A DNA stretch of 64,000 bases from an uncultured Hellea sp. GTDB taxonomy: Bacteria; Pseudomonadota; Alphaproteobacteria; Caulobacterales; Maricaulaceae. A program made the translations under genes and the position numbers. Below the pieces are notes generated by a model, which worked only from the letters and a program-made list of their open reading frames with translations, was not told where the DNA came from and searched no databases. The stretch is from contig CALLMD010000010.1 in NCBI GenBank assembly GCA_938007935.1, forward strand, positions 248,001-312,000. The letters are read 5' to 3'. The stretch's first letter is position 1, and each line of letters opens with the position of its first letter. Shown here one piece after another: positions 18,503-27,199 of the stretch.

Positions 18503-19617
18503 ACGGCCTCGCTATATGTGTCAGTATTCTTCGGATCAAAAAAGTCATGACTCCAAAAAAGTGTCAAAAGCTCAGTGCTTCCCGTGTTTTTTATATTATG
18601 AGTGTGAAGGGGAGGCATATCGATAATACAAGGCTCATCTCCCTTAACATGATACTCCATAACTTTATCACTAAATATATTTCGAACACGAATAAGCGCT
18701 TCACCTGAGACAACAATGAAACGTTCAATTTTATCAAAATGGAAATGATCACCGCGAACTACGCCTGGAACTGTTGTCGAAAAAGATGTTTGACCTGGGT
18801 TTTCGGCTCTAACACATTCAAAGAATGATCCGCGCGCATCAGCATGGCGAACTAAAGGCATTGGGAAATGCGCCTCAAACATACGAGAGCGTAAGCTATT
18901 AAAAAGCCTCAAATCAAAAGGGTCACGAATATCTGGTAATATTGACTTGGAATAAAGGTCGTAAAAACTCTGCAACTTATCCGCCACGGTCTGCACGCTG
19001 GACTCAGCGCCCTCAACGCGTATCTCACCCTCTGACTCATTACGAATGACGTCTGCTACTAAGTCCGCTACCTGGTTGTAGTGAAGCAAAGTAACCTTTG
19101 AATCATTGTGAATTGTAAGCGGCTTTCCCTCAACAATTTGATCACAAAATGTGCCAATAAAATTATTATAATACGGCCTAGAAAGATCTCCAAAAAGATT
19201 CGGAAGAACCAAGCTAGCAAACAGATTACAATTTGATTTAGCAAACTCCTCTAGACGCTCACCAACTTTACGCTTCACCTGACCATAAATTGACTCATTG
19301 TCGATTTGAATTGTCGAAGCATAAATTATATGAGGTTTTTTTGAGATTGATTTACACGCCTCAATCATTTTTTCAGCAATCTCCAAATTTCCTGCTTCAA
19401 CGTCTTCATCATTCCCGCGGTTTACACCTGCAAGATGTAAGACAATATCGGCATCCTTTACAGACTGCTCAAGTGCAACTGGATCGTTAAAGATGTCACG
19501 ATTAATCGCAATAACCTCATAGCCATGATGATACTTCAAACGCGCATGACTATGCTGGCCGAGCTGGCCTGCCGCACCTGTAATCGCGATTTTTCTAGGA
19601 GTATCTGATGTTCTCAT
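18499..19617 (-). CDS. fnlB: UDP-2-acetamido-2,6-dideoxy-hexulose reductase, FnlB/WbjC/CapF
   Basis: A 372-aa two-domain enzyme. The N-terminal SDR domain has the nucleotide-binding GAAGQLGQH (~14-22). A C-terminal cupin (~245-372) is recognisable by RGDHFHFDKIERF and PPLHTHNIKNTG, whose histidines bind metal. This SDR-plus-cupin fusion is diagnostic of CapF/WbjC, the second step of UDP-L-FucNAc synthesis (3-epimerisation and 4-reduction). Its stop overlaps fnlC by 4 bases, and it lies 44 bases downstream of fnlA. Confidence 0.93.
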   Translation of the reverse strand: MRTSDTPRKIAITGAAGQLGQHSHARLKYHHGYEVIAINRDIFNDPVALEQSVKDADIVLHLAGVNRGNDEDVEAGNLEIAEKMIEACKSISKKPHIIYASTIQIDNESIYGQVKRKVGERLEEFAKSNCNLFASLVLPNLFGDLSRPYYNNFIGTFCDQIVEGKPLTIHNDSKVTLLHYNQVADLVADVIRNESEGEIRVEGAESSVQTVADKLQSFYDLYSKSILPDIRDPFDLRLFNSLRSRMFEAHFPMPLVRHADARGSFFECVRAENPGQTSFSTTVPGVVRGDHFHFDKIERFIVVSGEALIRVRNIFSDKVMEYHVKGDEPCIIDMPPLHTHNIKNTGSTELLTLFWSHDFFDPKNTDTYSEAV

Positions 19618-19661
19618 TTGATTAAACTATTGCCTAAAAGCCTAGCTTTCCACCAACGCCT

Positions 19662-20693
19662 TTATTTGTTTTTCCATAATTCTAATTCTGCCTGTACTTG
19701 AGGCAGAGAGAGTAGAAGGGTTTTGACACCGTTTATATCCAACCGTTCTGTATTGTGAGAATGGTAATCCTCATACGTCACAGCTTTAGTATCCCCTTCA
19801 CTAAAATAGGACTTATAATTTAGGTCCCGATGATCAAGACGAATCCTGAAATAGTCACCCATATCTTCTGAATTTGAAAGTTCTTGCGAGCTTGCAAGAG
19901 TCTCATATAATTTTTCGGCATGTCGCCATCCAATAATTTCGGTGGGATGATCAGGAACATCAAATAAGGATTTAATAGCTTCAACTAAATCTAGTATTGT
20001 CGAAGCGGCGGCTTTTTTAATAAACAAATCGCCCTGATTAGCATGCTCAAATGCATATTGTACCAAGGCCACTGAATCGCGTAATGGCATGAGAAACCGA
20101 GTCATTGTTGGTTCAGTTATGGTGATCGGCTGTCCGGTTTTTATTTGCTTAATAAATAATGGGATTACAGAACCACGGGAATACATCACATTACCATAGC
20201 GTACGCAAGAAATAGTCGTTTTTGCGTCACGACCTAAATCTCTCGCCGCAGCTTGTGCAACCTTCTCCATCATAGCCTTTGAAATTCCCATCGCATTTAC
20301 AGGAAAAACGGCCTTGTCGGTTGAGAGGCAGACCAAACTTTTCACAGAGTTTGATACGGCCGATCTGACCACGTTTTCAGATCCTATAATATTCGTCCTA
20401 ACAGCTTCTAGTGGAAAAAACTCACAGGATGGCACCTGTTTAAGCGCTGCCGCATGGAAGACACATTCCACGCCTGCCATTGCTCTATCAACACTCTGGA
20501 GATCACGTATATCTCCGATGTAATATCTGACTCTATCGTCTCGAAGCTCATTTCGTAACGCGTCTTGTTTCTCTTCATCACGGCTTAAAATTCGAAGTTC
20601 AGGCACACCTGCTTCAAGCAGTTTACGCAGCATTGTTTTACCGAAAGACCCCGTCCCTCCAGTAATTAATACAGATTTTGTTTTTGATCCCAT
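19662..20693 (-). CDS. fnlA: UDP-GlcNAc 4,6-dehydratase/5-epimerase, FnlA/WbjB/CapE
   Basis: A 343-aa soluble extended SDR. The NAD(P) motif is GGTGSFGKTML (12-22). The catalytic stretch is STDKAVFP followed by NAMGISKAMMEK, with Met in the usual Tyr position, as in CapE/WbjB. It lacks the membrane part of the long dehydratase at 2474-4345. It is the first enzyme of UDP-N-acetyl-L-fucosamine synthesis and the first gene of the ten-gene minus-strand operon, so the operon promoter should lie in 20694-20850 (157 bases; no motif recognised). Confidence 0.93.
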   Translation of the reverse strand: MGSKTKSVLITGGTGSFGKTMLRKLLEAGVPELRILSRDEEKQDALRNELRDDRVRYYIGDIRDLQSVDRAMAGVECVFHAAALKQVPSCEFFPLEAVRTNIIGSENVVRSAVSNSVKSLVCLSTDKAVFPVNAMGISKAMMEKVAQAAARDLGRDAKTTISCVRYGNVMYSRGSVIPLFIKQIKTGQPITITEPTMTRFLMPLRDSVALVQYAFEHANQGDLFIKKAAASTILDLVEAIKSLFDVPDHPTEIIGWRHAEKLYETLASSQELSNSEDMGDYFRIRLDHRDLNYKSYFSEGDTKAVTYEDYHSHNTERLDINGVKTLLLSLPQVQAELELWKNK

Positions 20694-20850
20694 AACCCTA
20701 TGACTTACTTATATTGCTTAAGCGTCTAAAAAGAATTTTCCGCTTGAAATATGGCCCCTTTAATTCAGCGGCCTTATAGGGATGGGGGTCAAAGATTGTC
20801 AACCGAACATACCATCATAGACTCATTCACTTTTGGAAGCCAAAAAGTAA

Positions 20851-21915
20851 TTATCGCGTGGAAATTCTACCATTGGAAAGTTTTTCAATAAACTCTCCAC
20901 TGTGAGGATAAGCAGCTAGCGCGCTTTCAAGATGAACTGTGTCTTCAGCTGTCAAAATTGACGAGATGTTCAGAGCTCTTTCGACTTGCGCTGGTTTACT
21001 CCCAAGAACCATAGGATGAAGGGTTTGGAATATTTTTGATAATGTCGATTTTTTATTCTTTTTTTGAGTAAATACAGGCGCAGAATTTTGATATGTTTCG
21101 TGAAAAGCCTCTATTCCATTTTGAGCCATCAACCAACTTGTGACGAGATATATATGATAGTCATCTATTTGTGCCGCGCTTTTCAAGTTATTATCTTTTG
21201 GGAGGTTAATATCTATGGAATCACGCCCAGTCCGGCAATATTCAATCCATATTTTCGGGGCTTGATGGCCGAGAAACGAAAAACAAAGGCAAACTTCAGA
21301 TAGTAAATCATGATCACTATCTAAATAGGCCAACATGCCGATATGAGTAAGTGAATCGAATATGTCTTCGCTAAAGTAATGCTCTTCTTTGCCAAAATTA
21401 GTCGCATAAAATATCAAATGCGTGAATTCATAGAAAAGTGGGCGATTAAATTTTAGGAACCTTTCTGAGCGCTCTAGAAAACCAGAAATACGTTTATCTA
21501 AAGAGGCGCGATCATCCGTTTCATAGCTAGGAACCCTGCCTCTACGCGATAGGAGATTGATAATTTCCATGCGGCGTGTATCGGATGTATCATAGGCATA
21601 AAGATCATTTTGGAGCACGAAATCAATCAAAACCTCACCTTTGCGCCCGTGCATTCCAAGGTCTTCTAAATCTAGCGCAATTGCTAAGAAAAACCTGAAA
21701 AAGGGCGGGTAAAGTTCACAAAATTTATCAATTTTAGAATACAGCTCTTCGTATAAAGCCAAAGAGCTTGAACTCAAAGTCAGTTCTGAGTTAAGGGCAA
21801 TAGAGAGAAGCTCCCCATTCTCTTTTAAAAACGATATGTTGAGGCCTTTATTGCGATTAGATGCAAAAGCCCTGACACAATCGTACGGTAAGTATTGAAT
21901 GGGGAGATTCATCAT
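20851..21915 (-). CDS. Uncharacterised helical protein, resembles DUF6902
   Basis: A 354-aa protein with no signal peptide or membrane segment, predicted largely helical. Stretches such as FLKENGELLSI (~29-39), LDLEDLGMHGRKGE (~79-92) and YEFTHLIFYATNFGKEE recall an alphaproteobacterial family I remember as DUF6902, whose function is unknown; the match is from memory. Its start (two consecutive ATGs at 21915 and 21912) lies one base after the stop of the small secreted-protein gene, so the two are translationally coupled. Cytoplasmic location is inferred. No function is assigned. Confidence 0.75.
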   Translation of the reverse strand: MMNLPIQYLPYDCVRAFASNRNKGLNISFLKENGELLSIALNSELTLSSSSLALYEELYSKIDKFCELYPPFFRFFLAIALDLEDLGMHGRKGEVLIDFVLQNDLYAYDTSDTRRMEIINLLSRRGRVPSYETDDRASLDKRISGFLERSERFLKFNRPLFYEFTHLIFYATNFGKEEHYFSEDIFDSLTHIGMLAYLDSDHDLLSEVCLCFSFLGHQAPKIWIEYCRTGRDSIDINLPKDNNLKSAAQIDDYHIYLVTSWLMAQNGIEAFHETYQNSAPVFTQKKNKKSTLSKIFQTLHPMVLGSKPAQVERALNISSILTAEDTVHLESALAAYPHSGEFIEKLSNGRISTR

Positions 21916-21916
21916 C

Positions 21917-22192
21917 CTAGTAGTCTGTTACCCAGCGTACAGAAGGAACTTCTGCACCACCCTTACCGGTATATAAATCGCATTGCTCTAAACTGCTTAA
22001 ATGTGCCTTTGAGCTTGCAACATAATCACCTTGGTAAAAATCACTTGCTTCAGCAAAAGCGAATTCCATTGGGGCTTTCATCTCAGCAGATGGAGTCATT
22101 ACCTGCGTGTTTAGCGTAGCCTGGTCGGCAGACGCGCCGGTAGAGAGGCCAAGAGCAAGTGCTACGGCCGTTGTTATCATTAATGGTTTCAT
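21917..22192 (-). CDS. Small secreted protein of unknown function
   Basis: A 91-aa protein with a clear Sec signal peptide (MKPLMITTAVALALGLSTGASA, cleavage expected near ASA|DQ, residue ~22). The mature part is ~69 residues and has a single cysteine in EQCDLYTGKGG and an aromatic C-terminus. The upstream AGGAAAG-type purine stretch (about 22196-22205 on the minus strand) gives a plausible ribosome site. It is coupled to the helical protein downstream and lies 86 bases below the membrane regulator gene. I do not recognise a family; a periplasmic or secreted peptide partner of the downstream protein is an inference. Confidence 0.75.
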   Translation of the reverse strand: MKPLMITTAVALALGLSTGASADQATLNTQVMTPSAEMKAPMEFAFAEASDFYQGDYVASSKAHLSSLEQCDLYTGKGGAEVPSVRWVTDY

Positions 22193-22278
22193 GTTTCTTT
22201 CCTTTCATGTGGAATCACACAAAAGCAGAAATACAACTTAAAGTAAAGATAAAATTATCAATAATCGTAAAAGTTGTC

Positions 22279-23895
22279 TTAATACACCATTAGCGCCGCC
22301 GATATTGCTGGTTCAAACCCCATATTTTCAATAAATGCCTGTCTCTCCGGCAATTCAAGTAAGTTAAAGTCAATTAAATTATTAGTCGTACGGTCAGTCC
22401 AATCAGCATTATTATATTTCAATGCACAGGCATGAACGATTAAATTAGAGACTTTTGAATGCTCAGAATATGCATTTAAACAATTTTTCCAACCCAGAGA
22501 ACTATTCTCAGATAAGAGAGCAAATGCAGCCTCGACTTGATAGACGGAATTATCTTGATCCGACATAAGCCGTTTAACTTTACCCATCACGTCAATGGCC
22601 TTCTCCCATTCCCCAAGCATAAATCCTGAATATCTTGCAATATCTAGTAAAACGAGAGGATGAGATGTGTATGTTTTTTCTGCACGCAGCAAAGTTTCTT
22701 TAATTTGCTGAACATTGTAATCTTTTCGGACAGAATCATACATGATTTTCGCTGCTGTCGTTTCAGGACTTTGCTGCCAATTCTCTCCGATATCATTAAG
22801 AATCATTTCTGCCTGCTTAAAAGCATCTTCGCTGTCAGCAACACGGTTTCCCTGTACTTGCTCTAAATAGCTAGCCGCAAGCGCGCCCAAATTTTCAAGT
22901 GATGAACTTCCTTTTGCATGGGCCGTTTTCAAACACTCAAACGCTTCATAATAATCCTCGTCCGTATCGGAGGCAAAAGAGTCATACATTTTAACTAAAC
23001 AGCTATAATCTTCCAAATGAGCATGATTATTCCAGCTTTGGCTCACAGCATCACGATGAACCACACCGCTTGGCTGCAGAAGGTCATTCGTGATTCTCGC
23101 AAGCGTATAATAAAGCTCACCATCTTTTGCTATCGCCGACGGCGCACTTCCTGATAAATCGCCTATACCCACGATCTTACCACTCGCCTGCGATGTGATT
23201 GAAAGACTACCTTGGAAGCCTTCATCGCGTTCAAAAAGAGCATAAGTCAGTTTATATCCAGGCACTTGGGAAGTGCCACAGGCCTCGACATTTCTAACAC
23301 TATTGAAATGTTTAAATTGCGATGCTGCGCCCGACACAACTTGATGAACATATTGAGATAAATCAGTGTCATCTGCTGGCGCGGCTATTTCCAAATTTGG
23401 CATTACTATAGAGCAATCTTCGCCTTTGTTTTTGGTTGTTATCGCGCCAGTAAAAATGAAAATTATGGCAGCAATGCTAGCCATGAGTGCGCCGCCTAAT
23501 AAGCGATTTTTACCGCGCCCCGTATTAGCGATAGTATCGACTAATTCATGAGGCTTATTTGACCGGGCTTCAGCAATTTTCAGCAAATAGCTAGATTTTG
23601 GGAGCTCTATTTTTAGCGGCTCTGATTGCTCGTTAAAACTCTCAAGATTTGCGCGAAGCCGATGCATTTCAACTCGCACAATACTGTCCTTCTTGGTATT
23701 GAAATCACCATTCCTACCAAAGACTTTTGCAGCAATATCCTTTGTAGTGATGTCAGGCCTAGTCTCATCAAAGCTGTAATCTAAAAGATATTTGAAAAGC
23801 GCAGATTGATTTTTTGACGAGCCAAGAACGCCGCTTTCAATCACAGCCTCCCATATATCGGATTTTGAAATCCCGACTTCGTTTTTATAAGTCAT
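22279..23895 (-). CDS. Membrane-anchored winged-helix regulator with TPR-like C-terminal region
   Basis: A 538-aa protein. Residues ~10-110 form an OmpR/CadC-like winged-helix variant recognisable by LFKYLLDYSFDE, KVFGRNGDFNTKKDSIVRVE and the wing ELPKSSYLLKI. One membrane segment (~130-155) follows, then a large, probably periplasmic region with a TolB-like/TPR character (helical repeats from ~300 to the end). This layout, DNA-binding domain inside and sensor outside, is common in alphaproteobacteria. It is immediately upstream of the small secreted protein and helical protein on the same strand, so it may control them; the ligand is unknown. Confidence 0.8.
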   Translation of the reverse strand: MTYKNEVGISKSDIWEAVIESGVLGSSKNQSALFKYLLDYSFDETRPDITTKDIAAKVFGRNGDFNTKKDSIVRVEMHRLRANLESFNEQSEPLKIELPKSSYLLKIAEARSNKPHELVDTIANTGRGKNRLLGGALMASIAAIIFIFTGAITTKNKGEDCSIVMPNLEIAAPADDTDLSQYVHQVVSGAASQFKHFNSVRNVEACGTSQVPGYKLTYALFERDEGFQGSLSITSQASGKIVGIGDLSGSAPSAIAKDGELYYTLARITNDLLQPSGVVHRDAVSQSWNNHAHLEDYSCLVKMYDSFASDTDEDYYEAFECLKTAHAKGSSSLENLGALAASYLEQVQGNRVADSEDAFKQAEMILNDIGENWQQSPETTAAKIMYDSVRKDYNVQQIKETLLRAEKTYTSHPLVLLDIARYSGFMLGEWEKAIDVMGKVKRLMSDQDNSVYQVEAAFALLSENSSLGWKNCLNAYSEHSKVSNLIVHACALKYNNADWTDRTTNNLIDFNLLELPERQAFIENMGFEPAISAALMVY

Positions 23896-23993
23896 TAATC
23901 ATCCCATGAACCCATTTTGTGGTTCAAAGATTACTTTAGACGCAGATTTTACATTCCACAAATTATTTAGCCATTCGCCAGAATATTAAAACT

Positions 23994-24536
23994 TTAAACG
24001 CCCAAAAGCGGGTAACTCGCCTCGATTTGGTAAAAATTAGGTCCCTTAGTTTTTTTATGACTAGAAAAAAGAAAGAACTCATCAACCAAAAACGGCTTAC
24101 AATTAAAGTTTGCCCGCCGCTTTTCAAAATCAATAATCCGATTTATCGGAGCATTACGTCTTAGATAAGCTAGCGTGACATGCGGCTTGTAATTTCGGGC
24201 CTCAACATCAATGCCGGCGCGCCTCGCCGCATGCTTTGCATATTGATGTAATTTCAATAAATCAGCAGACTCGTTAACGCCCAGCCAAATTGCATGAGGT
24301 TCAGATTTTCCAAAATGCCCGGCCCCGCCAAGGGAGAGTTTAAAACTTGAAAATGGCTTTCGCGCCAGTTCCATATCCAAGACTTCCGCTAAGTCATTCC
24401 CTACCTCTCCATAATAAGCGAGCGTGATATGCAGCTTATCTGGATCAGACCACCGTGCGCCAGAGACACCTTTTTGTATCCTCTCGATTTGCGCAGTCAA
24501 ATGAGGCGGAATTTTTATGGCTGTAAATAGCTTCAT
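23994..24536 (-). CDS. thpR: RNA 2',3'-cyclic phosphodiesterase (2'-5' RNA ligase family)
   Basis: A 180-aa member of the 2H phosphoesterase superfamily with both catalytic tetrapeptides: HITLAYYG and HVTLAYLR. I chose the ATG at 24536 (MKLFTAIKIPPHL), since the longer open frame reaching 24656 overlaps the aldo/keto reductase gene and the family begins at this point. It hydrolyses 2',3'-cyclic phosphates of RNA to 2'-phosphates in vitro; its cellular role is not settled. It sits downstream of tas with a 31-base gap. Confidence 0.9.
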   Translation of the reverse strand: MKLFTAIKIPPHLTAQIERIQKGVSGARWSDPDKLHITLAYYGEVGNDLAEVLDMELARKPFSSFKLSLGGAGHFGKSEPHAIWLGVNESADLLKLHQYAKHAARRAGIDVEARNYKPHVTLAYLRRNAPINRIIDFEKRRANFNCKPFLVDEFFLFSSHKKTKGPNFYQIEASYPLLGV

Positions 24537-24567
24537 GGAGACTAGCCTTATGCACAAGCACAAAGAT

Positions 24568-25611
24568 TTAGCGCCCCGCAGGGCAGCGATAAGTTTTATG
24601 TATCCGGTGCGCTTCTTTTTCCATCTCTTTTGTCCATGAGATGTCATGCGCGTCAATATTCTCGGTGAGCTGGTCCATTGTGGTTGCGCCTATAATGCTT
24701 GACGTCACAAACTCACGGCTCTCCGCAAATTTGAGCGCAAATTGCGTTGGTGTTATCCCAAGTGCCTTGGCTGTTTTATTACAGTCCAGCCAGGCTTCTT
24801 TGGAATCCCAATAAGCCCCCATAAAGCTCTCAAACAAAGCCCCACGCGAACCTTTAGGTGAGGTTCCAGCATCGTATTTGCCTGTCAAAAACCCCATCGC
24901 CAGAGGTGAGTAAGCCAAGAGGCCAACTTGTTCGCGCATAGCAATTTCCGCGAGGTCATAATCGAAACGCCGCGCAATAAGACTATAAACACATTGGTTA
25001 GAAACAATACGCGGCCAATTATTTTTCGTAGCAAGTTCCAAATACTTCATTGTGGCCCAGCCAAACTCATTGGAGACCCCGATATGGCGAATATTTCCTT
25101 TTTCAACATGACGGTTCAGGGCGCCAAGAATATCCTCAAATGGTACCATGTCATTCGCATTATAATCTTGATAGCTATGAAAGCCGAAAGGCGGGATTGC
25201 ACGATCTGGCCAATGCAATTGATAGAGATCTATATAATCAGTATTTAGACGCTTAAGCGATTTTACTATGGCTTCATCAATTTGCGCGGGGGTATGACGC
25301 GTCATCTCAGCATTATCGCGGCACCACGCCATACCTGAACGGCCTGTTAACTTGGTCGCGAGCACATATTTATCACGGTTTTTCCGTGCTTTTATCCAAT
25401 TGCCAATATAGCTTTCTGTCCGCCCCTGTGTTTCGGCTTTACCCGGGATCGGATACATTTCCGCTGTATCAATGAAATTAATCCCGCGGCCAATGGCATA
25501 ATCGAGCTGTTCATGAGCCTCGACTTCTGTATTTTGCTGCCCCCAAGTCATCGTCCCAAGGCAAATTGACGTCACTTTAATACCTGTACGCCCGAGATTT
25601 CGAAGTTCCAT
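24568..25611 (-). CDS. tas: Aldo/keto reductase, Tas-like
   Basis: A 347-aa TIM-barrel oxidoreductase. The catalytic Asp/Tyr are in FIDTAEMYP (~46-54), Lys in LATKLTG and His in YQLHWPD; the NADP-binding end contains SIIGATTMDQLTEN. The overall layout, including ETQGRTESYIGNW, is that of E. coli Tas, a reductase known for suppressing tyrosine auxotrophy. The physiological substrate is unknown. It is on the minus strand, 106 bases from the divergent Bax-inhibitor-like gene. Confidence 0.9.
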   Translation of the reverse strand: MELRNLGRTGIKVTSICLGTMTWGQQNTEVEAHEQLDYAIGRGINFIDTAEMYPIPGKAETQGRTESYIGNWIKARKNRDKYVLATKLTGRSGMAWCRDNAEMTRHTPAQIDEAIVKSLKRLNTDYIDLYQLHWPDRAIPPFGFHSYQDYNANDMVPFEDILGALNRHVEKGNIRHIGVSNEFGWATMKYLELATKNNWPRIVSNQCVYSLIARRFDYDLAEIAMREQVGLLAYSPLAMGFLTGKYDAGTSPKGSRGALFESFMGAYWDSKEAWLDCNKTAKALGITPTQFALKFAESREFVTSSIIGATTMDQLTENIDAHDISWTKEMEKEAHRIHKTYRCPAGR

Positions 25612-25717
25612 TTCTTAAGTCCTTATCAATTATTTTAACCCTATGCGGGTAACCCTTGGAATTTGCCGTTAAATGGCTTATATAGAGTGCAGTGGTCCTG
25701 AAAAGGATTTTTGATTT

Positions 25718-26455
25718 ATGGAGCGTTTTATGAACGAGAACCTTAACCGTACAATTGGCGCAAGCCAGGAAACCGATCTCGGTCTCCGTAATTTTATGCT
25801 GGGCACCTACCGATATATGGCCGCTGCCATGGCAGTAACAGCCGGTGTTGCCTATTTTGGCGGTCAAGCCATACAGGCGAACCCGCAACTTATGGGCTTA
25901 TTACGTAGTCCCTTCCTCCTTTTAGGCTTCGTTATCGCCATTCCAGTGCTCTTTGGCGCCGTTGGCCGTAAATTGCCAACAATGTCCTTGGGCGGCGTTC
26001 TGACCTTCCTCTTCGGCTTTGCCGCCTTTATGGGCGTCTTTATGTCAGCCGTCTCTGTATTCGTACCCGGTATGGTCATTGCAAAAATATTCTTTATGAC
26101 CGTCGCTATGTTTGGCGCGCTTAGCCTCTTTGGTTACTCGACAAATCGTAACCTAAGTACTTTCGTAAAATATGCTTTCGCAGCCTTCCTTGGCTATGTC
26201 GTCATTAGTGTCTTAGGCATGTTCTTCCCGGCTCTTCGTCCGACGGGACCCCTAGACATTATCATTAATGTCATCGCCCTAGGCGCGATTGCGATGATCA
26301 CAGCTTGGGAAACACAAATGCTAAAGCGTGTATATTATGGTAGCGCTGGCAATCCAGCCATGATGAAGAAAATGTCCGCTTACGGCGCAGCATCACTTCT
26401 CTTAGCTTTTGTCAATATGTTTCAAATTCTTATGAGCCTTTTCGGCAGAGAATAG
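25718..26455 (+). CDS. Bax inhibitor-1/YccA family membrane protein
   Basis: A 245-aa inner-membrane protein with seven hydrophobic helices from residue ~28 on and the family end (AYGAASLLLAFVNMFQILMSL). Two starts are possible. ATG 25718 has AAGGA 10 bases upstream; ATG 25730 (MNENLNRT) has GGAG six bases upstream, which is the better-spaced site. The family regulates membrane proteostasis (YccA inhibits FtsH in E. coli); the role here is inferred. It is monocistronic, ending at the terminator 26477-26503. Confidence 0.9.
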   Translation: MERFMNENLNRTIGASQETDLGLRNFMLGTYRYMAAAMAVTAGVAYFGGQAIQANPQLMGLLRSPFLLLGFVIAIPVLFGAVGRKLPTMSLGGVLTFLFGFAAFMGVFMSAVSVFVPGMVIAKIFFMTVAMFGALSLFGYSTNRNLSTFVKYAFAAFLGYVVISVLGMFFPALRPTGPLDIIINVIALGAIAMITAWETQMLKRVYYGSAGNPAMMKKMSAYGAASLLLAFVNMFQILMSLFGRE

Positions 26456-26476
26456 AACTTCATAAATATGAATCAG

Positions 26477-26503
26477 AAACCCGCCTTAATGGCGGGTTTT
26501 TTT
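26477..26503 (+). terminator. Rho-independent terminator
   Basis: A perfect 9-bp stem AAACCCGCC / GGCGGGTTT (26477-26485 and 26491-26499) with a TTAAT loop is followed by more T residues. It lies 22 bases after the stop of the Bax-inhibitor-like gene. With A-rich sequence on its left side it could also end the DUF2794 transcript coming from the right on the other strand. Confidence 0.9.
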
Positions 26504-26514
26504 ATGCGGGCTAG

Positions 26515-26874
26515 CTAACGGCTAATTTTAAAGCGTTGCTTATCAAAGACCCGCAAAACACTTTTTAAATCATGTCCACGTTTCAAGATTAAACCGCCGG
26601 GAGCCACAACTGAAAACTGACCTTGCTTACTACGCAGGCCTGGCACTTTCTCAATTTTATAAAGCGGGTGCTCAGACGCCTTTCTATAAACAGAAAAAAC
26701 GGCCTTATCTTTGAGGAAGTCCATGGCGTAATCTTTCCAATCGCCATTGGAGACCATCTGGCCATAAACATTCAGAATAAGAGAGAGCTCTTGTCGATTA
26801 AAGGCGACCTGAGAAGGACGACCTTTTAACTCTGTTGGGCCGCGTGAAGGTAAATTGACAATATTTGACGCCAT
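26515..26874 (-). CDS. DUF2794 domain protein
   Basis: A 119-aa small soluble protein of an alphaproteobacterial conserved family, recognised from FNRQELSLILNVYG, WKDYAMDFLKDKAVFS, PLYKIEKVPGLRSKQG and ILKRGHDLKSVLRVFDK. The function is unknown. It stands alone, convergent with the Bax-inhibitor-like gene across the shared terminator. Confidence 0.88.
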   Translation of the reverse strand: MASNIVNLPSRGPTELKGRPSQVAFNRQELSLILNVYGQMVSNGDWKDYAMDFLKDKAVFSVYRKASEHPLYKIEKVPGLRSKQGQFSVVAPGGLILKRGHDLKSVLRVFDKQRFKISR

Positions 26875-27199
26875 AAAGACAAACTTAACTCTAACGCATA
26901 ACCACGCAAGAAAATATTGTGGTTAACCGAAATTAAGACACCTCTCCAAAGTTTAAGGGTCTGCCTTATTTATGCCTTAATTCCGTCCCTTTTGAGACAC
27001 GATATTTCAACAGATTAAAGGTGTTAATCGATGGGGCGCAGAACACGGTTTTTTTACAGCCCCCCAGCCCCCGGGTTTTGATACTCATCGTTTAACACTT
27101 CCCACGATCCCCGTGGTTGTTATTGATAGCCACGAGACGGCCCGCACTCTTCAGCCCAGTGTGGGCCTGTCTCGTTTACCACCTGCTATATGATGAAGG
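26875..27199. other. 325-base intergenic region with extended inverted repeats
   Basis: There is no convincing open frame. It should contain the DUF2794 promoter near its left end; a TTAA-N6-TTAA pair at 26924-26937 is one base short of a CtrA box. From about 27013 to 27180 it carries two separate strong inverted repeats, described as a possible RNA gene in the next entry. Confidence 0.6.
27013..27180 (+). ncRNA. Possible structured RNA (unassigned)
   Basis: Two stems are visible. GTGTTAATCGATG (27021-27033) pairs with CATCGTTTAACAC (27086-27098), 12 of 13 positions, enclosing G- and C-rich tracts that can pair further. A second hairpin at 27133-27174 has 16 pairs (CGAGAC with GTCTCG, then GGCCCGCACT with AGTGTGGGCC), one bulged base and a 9-nt loop. 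One position pairs as G-U only if the plus strand is transcribed and would be a mismatch on the minus strand, which favours a plus-strand RNA. There is no U-run after the hairpin. It does not match 4.5S, tmRNA or RNase P signatures I know. An alternative is a DUF1223 transcript end. Confidence 0.3.

Noticed and set aside
1-20693. Holdfast (hfs) polysaccharide locus
   Set aside because: The genes match O-antigen/capsule-type synthesis (fnlABC, wbuB, pglE) and no holdfast-anchor or hfsG/H-like deacetylase gene is present.
24537-24656. 40-residue N-terminal extension of the RNA phosphodiesterase
   Set aside because: It overlaps the end of the aldo/keto reductase gene and is rich in basic residues unlike the family; the ATG at 24536 matches the family start.
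26924-26937. TTAA pair upstream of the DUF2794 gene as a CtrA box
   Set aside because: The spacer is 6 bases (CCGAAA), not 7; kept only as a remark.
27133-27174. Hairpin as a standard terminator of the DUF1223 gene
   Set aside because: There is no U-run on either strand and one pair only forms in the plus-strand RNA, so a simple minus-strand terminator is unlikely.
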